64,000 nt of DNA from Flavonifractor hominis (GTDB taxonomy: Bacteria > Bacillota > Clostridia > Oscillospirales > Oscillospiraceae), in contig NZ_JBBMFT010000007.1 in the NCBI RefSeq assembly GCF_040095835.1, positions 1 to 64,000 of the forward strand, written 5' to 3'. Below, one piece after another: positions 8,350 through 16,037 of this stretch. A model generated the notes under the pieces. The model saw nothing but the letters and a program-made list of their open reading frames with translations, had not been told where the DNA came from and did not search any database. The stretch's first letter is position 1. Each line of letters begins with the position of its first letter. A program made the position numbers and the translations under genes.

Positions 8350-9870
8350 ATGGAAGAAATCGTAAACTATGGTTGGCTGTCACTGATCCCGGCTATTGTA
8401 GCCGTGGTGCTGGCATTTGCTACCCGCAACGTAGTGATGTCGCTGGCCATCAGCCTGTTCCTGGGTATTATGATCCAGGTAGGCGGCAATCCCTGGCTGT
8501 CCCTGCAGGACCTGTTCAGTGAGTATTTGTTTGTGGATCTGGCCACGGACAACAATCCTCAGACCATTGTAATGATGATTTCGGTGGGCGGCTTTGTGGC
8601 GCTGATTGAAAAATCGGGCGGCGCACGGGCGTTTGCAAAGGCAGTAGCCAACAGCGTCAATAGCAAAGTCAAGGCTCAGTTGGCTGCCTGGGTAGGCGGT
8701 CTGGTCATCTTTTTCTCCGATTCGGGCAACAGCCTCATTCTGGGGCCCATGTTCCGCCCCATTTTTGACCGGCTGAAGGTTTCCAGAGCCAAACTCTCTT
8801 ACATCCTGGACTCCACCTCTTCCCCGGTGTGTATCCTTATTCCTATTACCGGGTGGGGCGTCTATGTTATGAGTATTATCGCCACAGAATATGAGGCGCT
8901 GGGCATCAACGGTTCGGACATGGAGACCTTTATGGCCGCCATTCCGTATCAGTTCTATGCGATTCTGGCCCTCTGCCTCATCCCCATTGTGGCGTTTGGA
9001 AAGCACGACTTTGCGTTTATGGCCAAGGCTGAAGAGCAGGCTCGGCTGGGCCTGCCTCAAAAGGTGGCCGGCGAGGAGACCATCCTGGTTTCCGAGGACC
9101 GGAACGTCTCTCCCTGGAACATGATCCTCCCCCTCATCGTGCTGCTTGGTACCATCCTGATCATGTTCCTGAGCTGGGGCTTCCCCTTCCAGAACATCCC
9201 CGGTTCCAAGATCCGTATCGCCCTTACCTCCGGCTACCTGCTGGCCTCCATCGTATGCATGATCATGATCGTAGCCCAGAAGCTCATGAGCTTCAAGGAG
9301 ACCTTTGATGTATTCATCGGCGGCATGCAGAAGATGACCTCTGTGCTGGTGGTAGTAGTTCTGGCCTGGGGCGTTGGCTCTGTGTGCAAGGATCTGGGTA
9401 CGTCTCAGTTTATCGTAGATTCCACTCTGGGCGTCATCACCCCCCATGTGGTTCCCGCGCTGCTGTTTGCGGTAGGCGTGGTCATTTCCTTTGCTACCGG
9501 TACGTCCTGGGGGTCCATGGCCATTCTGCTGCCCATCGGTATCAATATGGCGGTAGGCTTTGAGGTCTCCATCCCCATGACGGTAGGTGCGATCCTGTCC
9601 GGCTGCCTGTTCGGCGACCACTGTTCCCCCATTTCGGACACCACGGTCATGTCTGCCATGGCGGCGGGCAGCGACCTGTTGGAGCACACCCGTACCCAGC
9701 TGCCCTATGCCGGCATTGCCGCACTGGCCAGCCTTGTGGGCTATCTGATCCTGGGCTTTACCGGCGCCAATATCTGGATTATGCTGCCTGTGGCCCTGGT
9801 GCTGTTGGTGGTGTTCTATCTGCTGTCCTGCAAGTTCTGGGGCGTAAAAAGCACGGAAGCAGAACAGTGA
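8350..9870 (+). CDS. NhaC-family Na+-coupled antiporter / carboxylate exchanger
   Basis: This is a 506-residue polytopic membrane protein with about eleven to twelve hydrophobic segments and the NhaC hallmarks FSDSGNSLILGPM and a late GCLFGDHCSPISDTT motif. GAAGGAGG precedes the ATG. The family includes Na+/H+ antiporters and also substrate exchangers, for example Bacillus MleN (malate/lactate). As first gene of a sigma-54 operon with two cytoplasmic enzymes, it is more likely a substrate or product carrier than a housekeeping sodium pump; that is inference. The DNA is normal for the window. Confidence 0.85.
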   Translation: MEEIVNYGWLSLIPAIVAVVLAFATRNVVMSLAISLFLGIMIQVGGNPWLSLQDLFSEYLFVDLATDNNPQTIVMMISVGGFVALIEKSGGARAFAKAVANSVNSKVKAQLAAWVGGLVIFFSDSGNSLILGPMFRPIFDRLKVSRAKLSYILDSTSSPVCILIPITGWGVYVMSIIATEYEALGINGSDMETFMAAIPYQFYAILALCLIPIVAFGKHDFAFMAKAEEQARLGLPQKVAGEETILVSEDRNVSPWNMILPLIVLLGTILIMFLSWGFPFQNIPGSKIRIALTSGYLLASIVCMIMIVAQKLMSFKETFDVFIGGMQKMTSVLVVVVLAWGVGSVCKDLGTSQFIVDSTLGVITPHVVPALLFAVGVVISFATGTSWGSMAILLPIGINMAVGFEVSIPMTVGAILSGCLFGDHCSPISDTTVMSAMAAGSDLLEHTRTQLPYAGIAALASLVGYLILGFTGANIWIMLPVALVLLVVFYLLSCKFWGVKSTEAEQ

Positions 9871-9912
9871 CTGGTATGAGATACATCTGAAAAAGAGGAG
9901 CGCGATGAAGCT

Positions 9913-11412
9913 ATGACGGAATTGGAACGGGATGCGTACGCCGGTCGGGATATGGTGATACTGGACCGCCACACGGCGGATACCATTGCGGAAGATGAGT
10001 TGTCTTTTCCCATGCAGTTGGAGAACCACCGGGCGCACGTGATCATGCTGGCCGAGCAGGGTATCCTGACCCGGGCCGAGGCAGGAAAATTGCTGGCAGC
10101 TCTGAAAAAACTTCAGGAGGCTGGACCGGAAACGGTAGGCCGGAGGCCGGGACTGACCGACCTGTTTTCCAACCTGGAGGAGTGGATCATTGAAGAGATC
10201 GGGCTGGAAGTGGGAGGCAAGCTTCACACCGGCCGCTCCCGCAATGATATGAACCTGACCATTGAGCGCATGTATACCCGCAAGACGCTGCTGGATATGT
10301 GCGAGGCGGTGAGCTTCCTGATGGATACGCTGCTCCGGCAGGCCAGGCTCCACAAGCAGACCGTCATTCCGGGGTATACCCATCACTCCCAGCATGCCCA
10401 GCCGGTTACCCTGGGGCACTTCTATCTGTGCGCCTTTGAAAATTTTGAACGGGATATGGAGCGGCTGTTGGCCGCTTATGATCACACCAATCTCAGCCCC
10501 ATGGGAGGCGCAGCCATTGCCACCACCGGTTTTCCCATCAACCGGGAGCGGGTGGCCCGCCTGCTGGGCTTTGATGGACTGCTGGTCAACTCCATGAACG
10601 CTACCTCCAGCCTGGATTTTGCGTATGAGTCGGCTTGTGCCATGTGTATCTTCATCCAAAACGTAGGACGTATGGCGGAGAGCTTGCTGCTGTGGAACAT
10701 GGGAGAGGTGGGTATTTCCCGACTGGACCTGAAGTATTGTTCCTACAGCACCATCATGCCTCAAAAGCGCAATCCGGTGGCACTGGAGACGCTGCGCTAT
10801 TCCGGTGAGTGGAGCTATGGGGCGTTGAGCACGATGTTTAATACGATGAAGGCCTATACACCCGGCAATGGACGGGAACCGGGCTTTGTGGTCAGCCTTT
10901 ATATGGAGATTGCCCAGCGGGTCATTGACAGCGCTTATCTGCTGGAAGGCATCGTGCGCACCCTGGAGGTGGACCAGCAGCGGGCGCTGGAGGTCACCCG
11001 GGCGGGCTTCTCCACTATGACTGAGCTGGCCGATGAAATGGTGCGCAGTCTGGGACTGTCCTTCTCGGCGGCCAAGAAATGTGTGGGCAAGCTGGTACAG
11101 ATTGCCCACGACGAGCACATCCCCTGCCAGGCCATTGACAGCGCATTGGTGCGCCGCGCGGGGCAGGAAGTGCTGGGCATGGATCTGGAAATGCCCGAAG
11201 AGCTCATCCGCGGAGCGCTGGATCCGGTGGAAAATGTCAAACGGCGCAACATCGTGGGTGGTCCCAGCCCCGACCGGGTGGAAGAGATGATTACCCGAGG
11301 CGAAGCCCGGCTGGAGGAACTTTCCTCCCGTTGGAAGGAACGCCGGGATGCGCTGGAAGCAGCCTCCGCCTTGCTGGACGGTTTGGCCGGCCAGTATGTG
11401 GAGGAGGAGTGA
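9913..11412 (+). CDS. Argininosuccinate-lyase-like C-N lyase (aspartase/fumarase superfamily)
   Basis: This is a 499-residue cytoplasmic enzyme. It carries HTGRSRND (105-112), the catalytic-site TH pair (H157 in GYTHHSQHAQP) and the mobile signature loop STIMPQKRNP with the catalytic serine at S279. The superfamily eliminates fumarate from an amino-dicarboxylate. No arginine-biosynthesis gene is near, and the operon has a transporter and a MmgE/PrpD enzyme, so this is probably a catabolic paralogue of argH cleaving an N-(dicarboxyethyl) amine. The best-known relatives with such substrates are EDDS lyase and the iminodisuccinate lyase. True argininosuccinate lyase is not excluded. Confidence 0.85.
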   Translation: MTELERDAYAGRDMVILDRHTADTIAEDELSFPMQLENHRAHVIMLAEQGILTRAEAGKLLAALKKLQEAGPETVGRRPGLTDLFSNLEEWIIEEIGLEVGGKLHTGRSRNDMNLTIERMYTRKTLLDMCEAVSFLMDTLLRQARLHKQTVIPGYTHHSQHAQPVTLGHFYLCAFENFERDMERLLAAYDHTNLSPMGGAAIATTGFPINRERVARLLGFDGLLVNSMNATSSLDFAYESACAMCIFIQNVGRMAESLLLWNMGEVGISRLDLKYCSYSTIMPQKRNPVALETLRYSGEWSYGALSTMFNTMKAYTPGNGREPGFVVSLYMEIAQRVIDSAYLLEGIVRTLEVDQQRALEVTRAGFSTMTELADEMVRSLGLSFSAAKKCVGKLVQIAHDEHIPCQAIDSALVRRAGQEVLGMDLEMPEELIRGALDPVENVKRRNIVGGPSPDRVEEMITRGEARLEELSSRWKERRDALEAASALLDGLAGQYVEEE

Positions 11413-11415
11413 GAC

Positions 11416-12771
11416 ATGGCAATGATCGAAGGACTGGCACAGTTTATCCAGCACCCTGCCAGCATGGATCGGAAGGTGCGGGAATTATGCATCCGCTCCA
11501 TTCTGGACACAATGGGAGCCATGGTGTTGGGAAGCCGCACTCCGGTGGTGAACCGGGCACTGAAACTGATGCCATTATCAGGACGGGCCACTGTGGCAGG
11601 CGTGGGCCAGGGCTTTGGCGCACGGGACGCAGCCTTTCTCAACGGGGTGAGCGGGCATGAATTGGAGCTGGATGACACCTCCAGTTCCAATCTGGGCCAT
11701 CCGACGGTGGCTGTACTGCCGACGTTGCTGGCGCTGGGCGAGGAACAGGATTGTTCCGGGGCGGATTTGCTTCAGGCCTTTGCTGTGGCCACGGAAGTAG
11801 AATGCAAACTGGGACGGGTGTGTGCCCGTGCTCTGCACGAGCGGGGCTGGCATGCCAGCAGCGTCACCGGCGTGGTTGGTGCGGCGGCAGGCGCGGCCTA
11901 TCTGTTGGGACTCAACCGAGAGCAGATCGAGAATTGTTTGGGACTGGCGGCCTCTATGGCCAGCGGCGTACGGGAGAATTTCGGTACCGATGCCAAGTCG
12001 GTCCATATCGGTAAGGCTGCCGCAGACGGTGTACTGGCTGCCCTGCTGGCACGGGAGGGATATACCGCTTCTCACACCGCGCTGGATGGAAAAGAGGGCT
12101 ATCTCTACGAGTATACCGGCCAGCGTTTTGCACCTCTGCCGGGAGAGTGGTATCGCGGCTTGGGACAGCCCTATGATATCGCTTCCCCAGGCTTTGCGAT
12201 CAAGCAGTATCCCTCCTGCAGCAGTACCCACCGGGCAGTGGATGCCTTTGTAGATCTGGACCGGGCCCATCATCTGCAGGCGGAAGACATTGCGGAGATC
12301 CGAGTGGAGCTGAGCGCTGCGGCGCTGCGGGAGCTGGTCACGCCCGATCCCAAGACGGGGGATGAGGCCAAGTTCAGCGTAGGGTTCCAAATTGCCCTCT
12401 ACCTGACCGGGCGGGACAACATGCCAGCCAATTATGCGCCGGCCATCATTTTCCGGCCGGAGATTCAGCACATTATTGGTGTTACCCGGCTGTATCACGC
12501 AGAACGCTATGATGGACTGCCTGTCGATATGGGCGTGGGACCGGCCTTTGTATCGGTGACGCTGCGGGATGGCCGTGAGTATCATACCGAGCGGATTTAC
12601 CCCGTAGGGCACCTGACCGACCCGATTTCCGACCGGGCCCTGGAGGAGAAGTTCCTGCGCTGCACCGCTCCGGTACTGGGAGAAGCCCGTGGCCAGGATC
12701 TGTACCGAATGCTGCGGGATCTGGAGTGTACATCCGTGGCCGCGTTGATGCGGCAAACCCTCCCCATTTGA
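11416..12771 (+). CDS. MmgE/PrpD family dehydratase, decarboxylase or epimerase
   Basis: This 451-residue protein has the MmgE/PrpD fold sequence: the N-terminal helical domain with the GHELELDDTSS region and the conserved DAKSVHIGKAAADG and KQYPSCSSTHRAVDA stretches. Known members are 2-methylcitrate dehydratase, cis-aconitate decarboxylase and iminodisuccinate epimerase, all acting on di- or tricarboxylates. It starts three bases after the lyase stop, behind GAGGAGGAG, so the two are coupled. A stereo-inverting (epimerase) role that prepares the substrate for the lyase fits the pairing best; a dehydratase role remains possible. The start is supported by the tight spacing. Confidence 0.85.
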   Translation: MAMIEGLAQFIQHPASMDRKVRELCIRSILDTMGAMVLGSRTPVVNRALKLMPLSGRATVAGVGQGFGARDAAFLNGVSGHELELDDTSSSNLGHPTVAVLPTLLALGEEQDCSGADLLQAFAVATEVECKLGRVCARALHERGWHASSVTGVVGAAAGAAYLLGLNREQIENCLGLAASMASGVRENFGTDAKSVHIGKAAADGVLAALLAREGYTASHTALDGKEGYLYEYTGQRFAPLPGEWYRGLGQPYDIASPGFAIKQYPSCSSTHRAVDAFVDLDRAHHLQAEDIAEIRVELSAAALRELVTPDPKTGDEAKFSVGFQIALYLTGRDNMPANYAPAIIFRPEIQHIIGVTRLYHAERYDGLPVDMGVGPAFVSVTLRDGREYHTERIYPVGHLTDPISDRALEEKFLRCTAPVLGEARGQDLYRMLRDLECTSVAALMRQTLPI

Positions 12772-12772
12772 T

Positions 12773-12812
12773 AGAACAAGCCCTGGCTGTATTTTCAGCC
12801 AGGGCTTGTTCT
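12773..12812. terminator. Convergent hairpin between the MmgE and MATE genes
   Basis: A perfect 17-bp stem (AGAACAAGCCCTGGCTG and its complement) around a 6-base loop, in the 56-base gap between convergent genes. There is no long T-run on either side, so termination strength is uncertain. Confidence 0.65.
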
Positions 12813-12827
12813 ATGTAAAGAGATCGT

Positions 12828-14213
12828 TTATGCCAAGCCGCATTTGCGTGTCCAGCGGCCCCGCCGCCAGCGCAGAGTACACAGAAGCCCCCGCAGGATA
12901 AGATCTGCGTCCATAGCCAACCAGACGCCGGCCAGGCCAATGTGCAGCCCGTATACCAGGACCAGGGCCAGGATTACTCGCACACCCCACATGCACACCA
13001 GTCCCACTACCATGGGGATGCGCACGTCCAATGCACCACGCAGAGTGCCGGAGAAAATGATGGACAGGGCAAAGAAGGGCTCACAGAAAGCCACGATGCG
13101 CAGCATCAGGGCTGCTTGAGCCACTACTTGGGGATCGGAATTAAACAGTCCAGCCAGGACGGGCGCCAGCAGGAACAGGGCCGAGGCGGTACCCACCGAG
13201 ATGCCAAAGCCCAATTTTCCGGCCAGCGTGCCATAGGCGGCAGCATCCTCGCGTTTTCCTGCGCCCACGGACTGTCCCACGAGCGCGATACCGGCGTAAG
13301 AGATGCCGTAGGCGGGCAGATAACACAGCCCTTCCGCTGTAGTGGCGATCTGGTTGGCCGCCAGAGCCACCGTTCCCAGGGAGGCTACCACGGCTGTCAT
13401 AGCGATCTGGCCCAGATTGATGGTGGCCCGCTCCACGGCTGAGGGCACACCCAGCCGTACTGCCTGGAGGATGATGGAGCGGTCTGGGCGAAAACACTCC
13501 CGAAAGTGTACGCGGAAACGCTCCCCCTGACGCATACCGACCAATAACAGTGCGATACCCGAGAAAACCAGAGCGATAGACGAGGCCACAGCGGCTCCTG
13601 CCGCCCCCAGGCCGGCTCCGGGGAGCGTCAAGGTGGCCCCCAGCAGATGGGTGGTCCGGGTCGGATAAATCAAAAAGAAATTAAGTATGACGTTGATCAG
13701 GTTAGCTCCGGTATTGAAATAGAGCGGGGCCCTGGTGTTGCCCATGCAGCGCAGTATGGCGGAAAAAACATAGCCGCAGGCAGTGAAAGGCATGGCCATG
13801 GTGTAGCAGCGCAGATAGGCTGTGGCCTGGGGCAGGACGTCTGGCTCCGCTCCCAGCCAGCCCGGCAGCACTCCGGCCAATAGCTGATAGATCACCAGAC
13901 CAACGATCCCTACCACAAACGCGGCCAATACCCCCTGGCGGATGACCTGGCGAGCTCTGGTCTCATCCCCTGCGCCGATTGCGTTGGATACCTGTACGGA
14001 GTAGCCGATGCCGACCCCGGTCATCAGGCCGTTGCCCAACCAGATGGGAGCCGCATTTACCGAGACGGCAGCGGTACCCGCCGCGCCCAGTACACCCACC
14101 ATGGCAGTATCGGCGTAGCTGACCATAGTGACCAGTACTTGCTCGATGATGGCGGGCCAGGATAGGTGCCACAGGGTTTTCAGCCGGGTCTGGGAGGCAT
14201 ATGAAGTGTCCAT
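12828..14213 (-). CDS. MATE-family multidrug/metabolite exporter
   Basis: This is a 461-residue protein with twelve predicted membrane segments in two similar halves, the MATE layout of Na+- or H+-driven exporters. Typical motifs are LSWPAIIEQVL near the start, ANQIATTAEGLCYLPAYGIS mid-protein and the AALMLRIVAF segment. A GTG three bases upstream (14216) is in frame, but AAGGAGG is better spaced for the ATG. It is transcribed alone from its own promoter, convergent with the MmgE operon. The substrate cannot be told from the sequence. Confidence 0.9.
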   Translation of the reverse strand: MDTSYASQTRLKTLWHLSWPAIIEQVLVTMVSYADTAMVGVLGAAGTAAVSVNAAPIWLGNGLMTGVGIGYSVQVSNAIGAGDETRARQVIRQGVLAAFVVGIVGLVIYQLLAGVLPGWLGAEPDVLPQATAYLRCYTMAMPFTACGYVFSAILRCMGNTRAPLYFNTGANLINVILNFFLIYPTRTTHLLGATLTLPGAGLGAAGAAVASSIALVFSGIALLLVGMRQGERFRVHFRECFRPDRSIILQAVRLGVPSAVERATINLGQIAMTAVVASLGTVALAANQIATTAEGLCYLPAYGISYAGIALVGQSVGAGKREDAAAYGTLAGKLGFGISVGTASALFLLAPVLAGLFNSDPQVVAQAALMLRIVAFCEPFFALSIIFSGTLRGALDVRIPMVVGLVCMWGVRVILALVLVYGLHIGLAGVWLAMDADLILRGLLCTLRWRRGRWTRKCGLA

Positions 14214-14249
14214 CACACTTCCCTCCTTATTTTATTGAACACTGCCCTC

Positions 14250-14278
14250 ATTATGGCATAGTGGGCTCCGACTGTCAA
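14250..14278 (-). promoter_or_regulatory. Promoter of the MATE gene
   Basis: On the minus strand: TTGACA, a 17-bp spacer, CATAAT. Confidence 0.65.
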
Positions 14279-14287
14279 ATCTGAGAT

Positions 14288-14327
14288 AAAAACAACCGGA
14301 CGTCTCCAACGGGAAGAACGTCCGGTT
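14288..14327 (-). terminator. Terminator of the small lipoprotein gene
   Basis: The 10-bp stem AACCGGACGT and its complement, followed on the minus strand by GTTTTT. Confidence 0.8.
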
Positions 14328-14332
14328 GCAGG

Positions 14333-14680
14333 TTATGCGATCTTTTCCAACGCGGTCAGGGTGGCGGTGATGGAGCCATCCTCTGCACTCAACGTACCGG
14401 TATAACTGGCTTTCACATGATCGCCGGGGACCAGATCGTCGGTGGAGACGCCGTTGAGGTTAAAGCGGTAAAAGTTTCCGTCATCGTCCACCAGGACCAG
14501 GTAGTCCAGGCCGGTATCCACCAGGTTCAGTACTCCTTCAAAGGTGCGGACCGTTTCCTCGGGGCTCTCCACGGGTGCAGAGGGCGAGGAGGCCGGGACG
14601 GGTACATTGGGTTTACAGGCGGCCAACGCCAGCATCAGAAATCCAGCCAGCAGAAGCGCTTTTGGTGCGTGTCGGTTCAT
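14333..14680 (-). CDS. Small secreted lipoprotein of unknown function
   Basis: This is a 115-residue protein with an N-terminal signal and lipobox (LALAAC, lipidated cysteine near residue 22). A Pro/Ser-rich spacer (PVPASSPSAPVESPE) follows, then a compact domain of about 80 residues rich in beta-strand pattern (YLVLVDDDGNFYRFNL). The ATG at 14680 has AAGGGGG upstream and begins the signal peptide; longer in-frame readings run through tRNA genes and were discarded. I do not recognise the folded domain; it looks like a small OB- or beta-barrel-like module. It is transcribed alone, with its own promoter and terminator. Confidence 0.75.
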   Translation of the reverse strand: MNRHAPKALLLAGFLMLALAACKPNVPVPASSPSAPVESPEETVRTFEGVLNLVDTGLDYLVLVDDDGNFYRFNLNGVSTDDLVPGDHVKASYTGTLSAEDGSITATLTALEKIA

Positions 14681-14711
14681 AGGAAATGCCCCCTTGTCAA
14701 AATGTGCAGTC

Positions 14712-14740
14712 ATAATAGCACGGGGCGGAGGGAGAGACAA
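14712..14740 (-). promoter_or_regulatory. Probable promoter of the small lipoprotein gene
   Basis: On the minus strand: TTGTCT, 17 bp, TATTAT. Confidence 0.55.
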
Positions 14741-14798
14741 GCTTTCCATACAGAGCTTTAGGCAATCGTAAGAAAGCCTTAAAAAACAAAAAGAAAAG

Positions 14799-14831
14799 CA
14801 AAAAGGACATCCGTCTGGATGTCCTTTTTGC
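14799..14831 (-). terminator. Terminator of the tRNA operon
   Basis: AAAAAGGACATCC and its complement around a GTCT loop. It lies just past the CCA end of tRNA-Val and its T-rich arm is followed by GC. It is symmetrical enough to work on both strands. Confidence 0.8.
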
Positions 14832-14832
14832 T

Positions 14833-14908
14833 TGGTGGAGACGACAGAACTCGAATCTGTGACCCCTTGCGTGTGAAGCAAGTGCTCTACCGGCTGAGCT
14901 ACGCCTCC
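14833..14908 (-). tRNA. tRNA-Val(CAC)
   Basis: Cloverleaf on the minus strand: acceptor GGAGGCG with CGTCTCC (one G-U), anticodon loop TTCACAC (anticodon CAC), GATTCGAGTTC T-arm, and genome-encoded CCA. It reads the GUG codon. Confidence 0.9.
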
Positions 14909-14912
14909 ATGG

Positions 14913-14987
14913 TGGTGACCCGTACGGGACTCGAACCCGTGTTACCGCCGTGAAAGGGCGGTGTCTTAACCACTTGACCAACGGGCC
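14913..14987 (-). tRNA. tRNA-Glu(TTC)
   Basis: Minus-strand cloverleaf: acceptor GGCCCGT/ACGGGTC, anticodon stem CCGCC/GGCGG with loop CTTTCAC (anticodon TTC), T-loop GTTCGAGTC, encoded CCA. Four bases separate it from tRNA-Val. Confidence 0.93.
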
Positions 14988-15025
14988 AGGTTGCCCAAGC
15001 AGGCCTAGAAAAGCGAAAGAGGTTT

Positions 15026-15055
15026 CCCAAAAGACGGCAAGTGCCGTCTTTTGGG
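15026..15055 (-). terminator. Hairpin between tRNA-Met and tRNA-Glu
   Basis: A perfect 13-bp stem (CCCAAAAGACGGC and its complement) with a 4-base loop, directly after the CCA end of tRNA-Met. It may be a processing or partial-termination element; it has no T-run beyond the stem. Confidence 0.5.
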
Positions 15056-15056
15056 C

Positions 15057-15133
15057 TGGTAGCGGCACCTGGATTTGAACCGGGGACACTGCGGGTATGA
15101 ACCGCATGCTCTAGCCAACTGAGCTATGCCGCC
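15057..15133 (-). tRNA. tRNA-Met(CAT)
   Basis: Minus-strand cloverleaf: acceptor GGCGGCA/TGCCGCT, anticodon stem TGCGG/CCGCA, loop TTCATAC, encoded CCA. The paired acceptor end makes it an elongator rather than an initiator; a lysidine-modified tRNA-Ile2 is less likely but not excluded. Confidence 0.9.
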
Positions 15134-15165
15134 AAATCAGCGCCCTCACGAACAGGGCGATATTT

Positions 15166-15194
15166 AGTATAGCGTAGCCTTCCCCATTTGTCAA
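15166..15194 (-). promoter_or_regulatory. Strong promoter of the three-tRNA operon
   Basis: On the minus strand, TTGACA, a 17-bp spacer and TATACT, 33 bases before tRNA-Met: almost full consensus, as expected for stable RNA. Confidence 0.85.
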
Positions 15195-15217
15195 CCGTTT
15201 TTTTCAAAAAATTTTAT

Positions 15218-15913
15218 TTAATCAATTTTATATCCCACGCCCCAGACGGTTTTGATGAAACGGGGATTGCGAGAAGGCTCCCCCATCTTTTCCCGCAGGC
15301 GGCGGATGTGAACCATGACCGTGTTATTCCGGTCCAAATATTTTTCGCCCCACACACTCTCGAAAAGACGTTCCGCGGAAATGACCTGGCCACGGTTTTC
15401 ACAAAGCATCCACAGAATATCAAACTCAATGGGCGTGAGATTCAGCGGTTTATCATACAACCAGCACTCATGGGTAGCGCGGTTGATCACCAGTCCGTTG
15501 AAGTCTAGGATATCCCGGCTGTCGGCAGGCTTGTTGGGCTCGTTGTAGCGGGTGTAGCGCCGGAGATGGGCCTTTACCCGGGCGGTGAGTTCGAGAGGAT
15601 TGAAGGGTTTGGTGATGTAGTCATCCGCACCAATGGTCAGGCCGGTGATTTTATCCATATCATCGACTTTGGCGGTCAGCATGAGTACGGGGAAATGATA
15701 TTCCTTCCGGATCTCGCTGCACAAGGTAAAGCCGCTGATGTCAGGGAGCATAACGTCCAAAATGGCCAGATCCAGATGTTGACTGTGCACACAGGCTAAG
15801 GCCTGCGTACCGGTACTAAACTTAAATACAGTAAAGCCTTCGCTCTTCAGATAGACCTCCACCAGATCAGCAATCTCGGGCTCATCATCTACAATCAGAA
15901 TATTTGCGTCCAT
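15218..15913 (-). CDS. OmpR/PhoB-type response regulator, VanR-like
   Basis: This is a 231-residue regulator. Residues 1-120 are a receiver domain with D9/D10 and phospho-acceptor D53 (LAILDVMLPD); residues 130-231 are a winged-helix DNA-binding domain ending in FIKTVWGVGYKID. The start follows AAAGGGGAG. The sequence resembles VanR regulators. No kinase adjoins it, but a VanS-like kinase lies 2.8 kb away at 18716 on the other strand. Inferred role: control of cell-wall or envelope genes. It has its own promoter. Confidence 0.9.
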   Translation of the reverse strand: MDANILIVDDEPEIADLVEVYLKSEGFTVFKFSTGTQALACVHSQHLDLAILDVMLPDISGFTLCSEIRKEYHFPVLMLTAKVDDMDKITGLTIGADDYITKPFNPLELTARVKAHLRRYTRYNEPNKPADSRDILDFNGLVINRATHECWLYDKPLNLTPIEFDILWMLCENRGQVISAERLFESVWGEKYLDRNNTVMVHIRRLREKMGEPSRNPRFIKTVWGVGYKID

Positions 15914-15934
15914 AACGGCTCCCCTTTCAAGGGC

Positions 15935-15964
15935 ATTATAGCCAAATAGGGTCAGATAAGTCAA
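15935..15964 (-). promoter_or_regulatory. Promoter of the VanR-like regulator
   Basis: Minus strand: TTGACT, 18-bp spacer, TATAAT. Confidence 0.7.
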
Positions 15965-15980
15965 GGAGTGACCCAAAACG

Positions 15981-16027
15981 TAAGAAAAAGATAAGAACCT
16001 GCCGGATGGAAGGGACATCCGGCAGGT
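15981..16027 (-). terminator. Terminator of the collagen-like gene
   Basis: A 12-bp stem ACCTGCCGGATG and its complement, followed on the minus strand by a T-rich tail (TCTTATCTTTTT). Confidence 0.75.
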
Positions 16028-16037
16028 GTTTAAACGC

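Noticed and set aside
8380..11454. A minus-strand frame of about 1020 codons across the NhaC and lyase genes
   Set aside because: His/Gln/Arg-rich antisense shadow spanning two real genes with clear motifs on the plus strand.
14681..14881. An N-terminal extension of the small lipoprotein gene
   Set aside because: It would run through the tRNA terminator and into tRNA-Val; the start at 14680 begins a proper lipoprotein signal.
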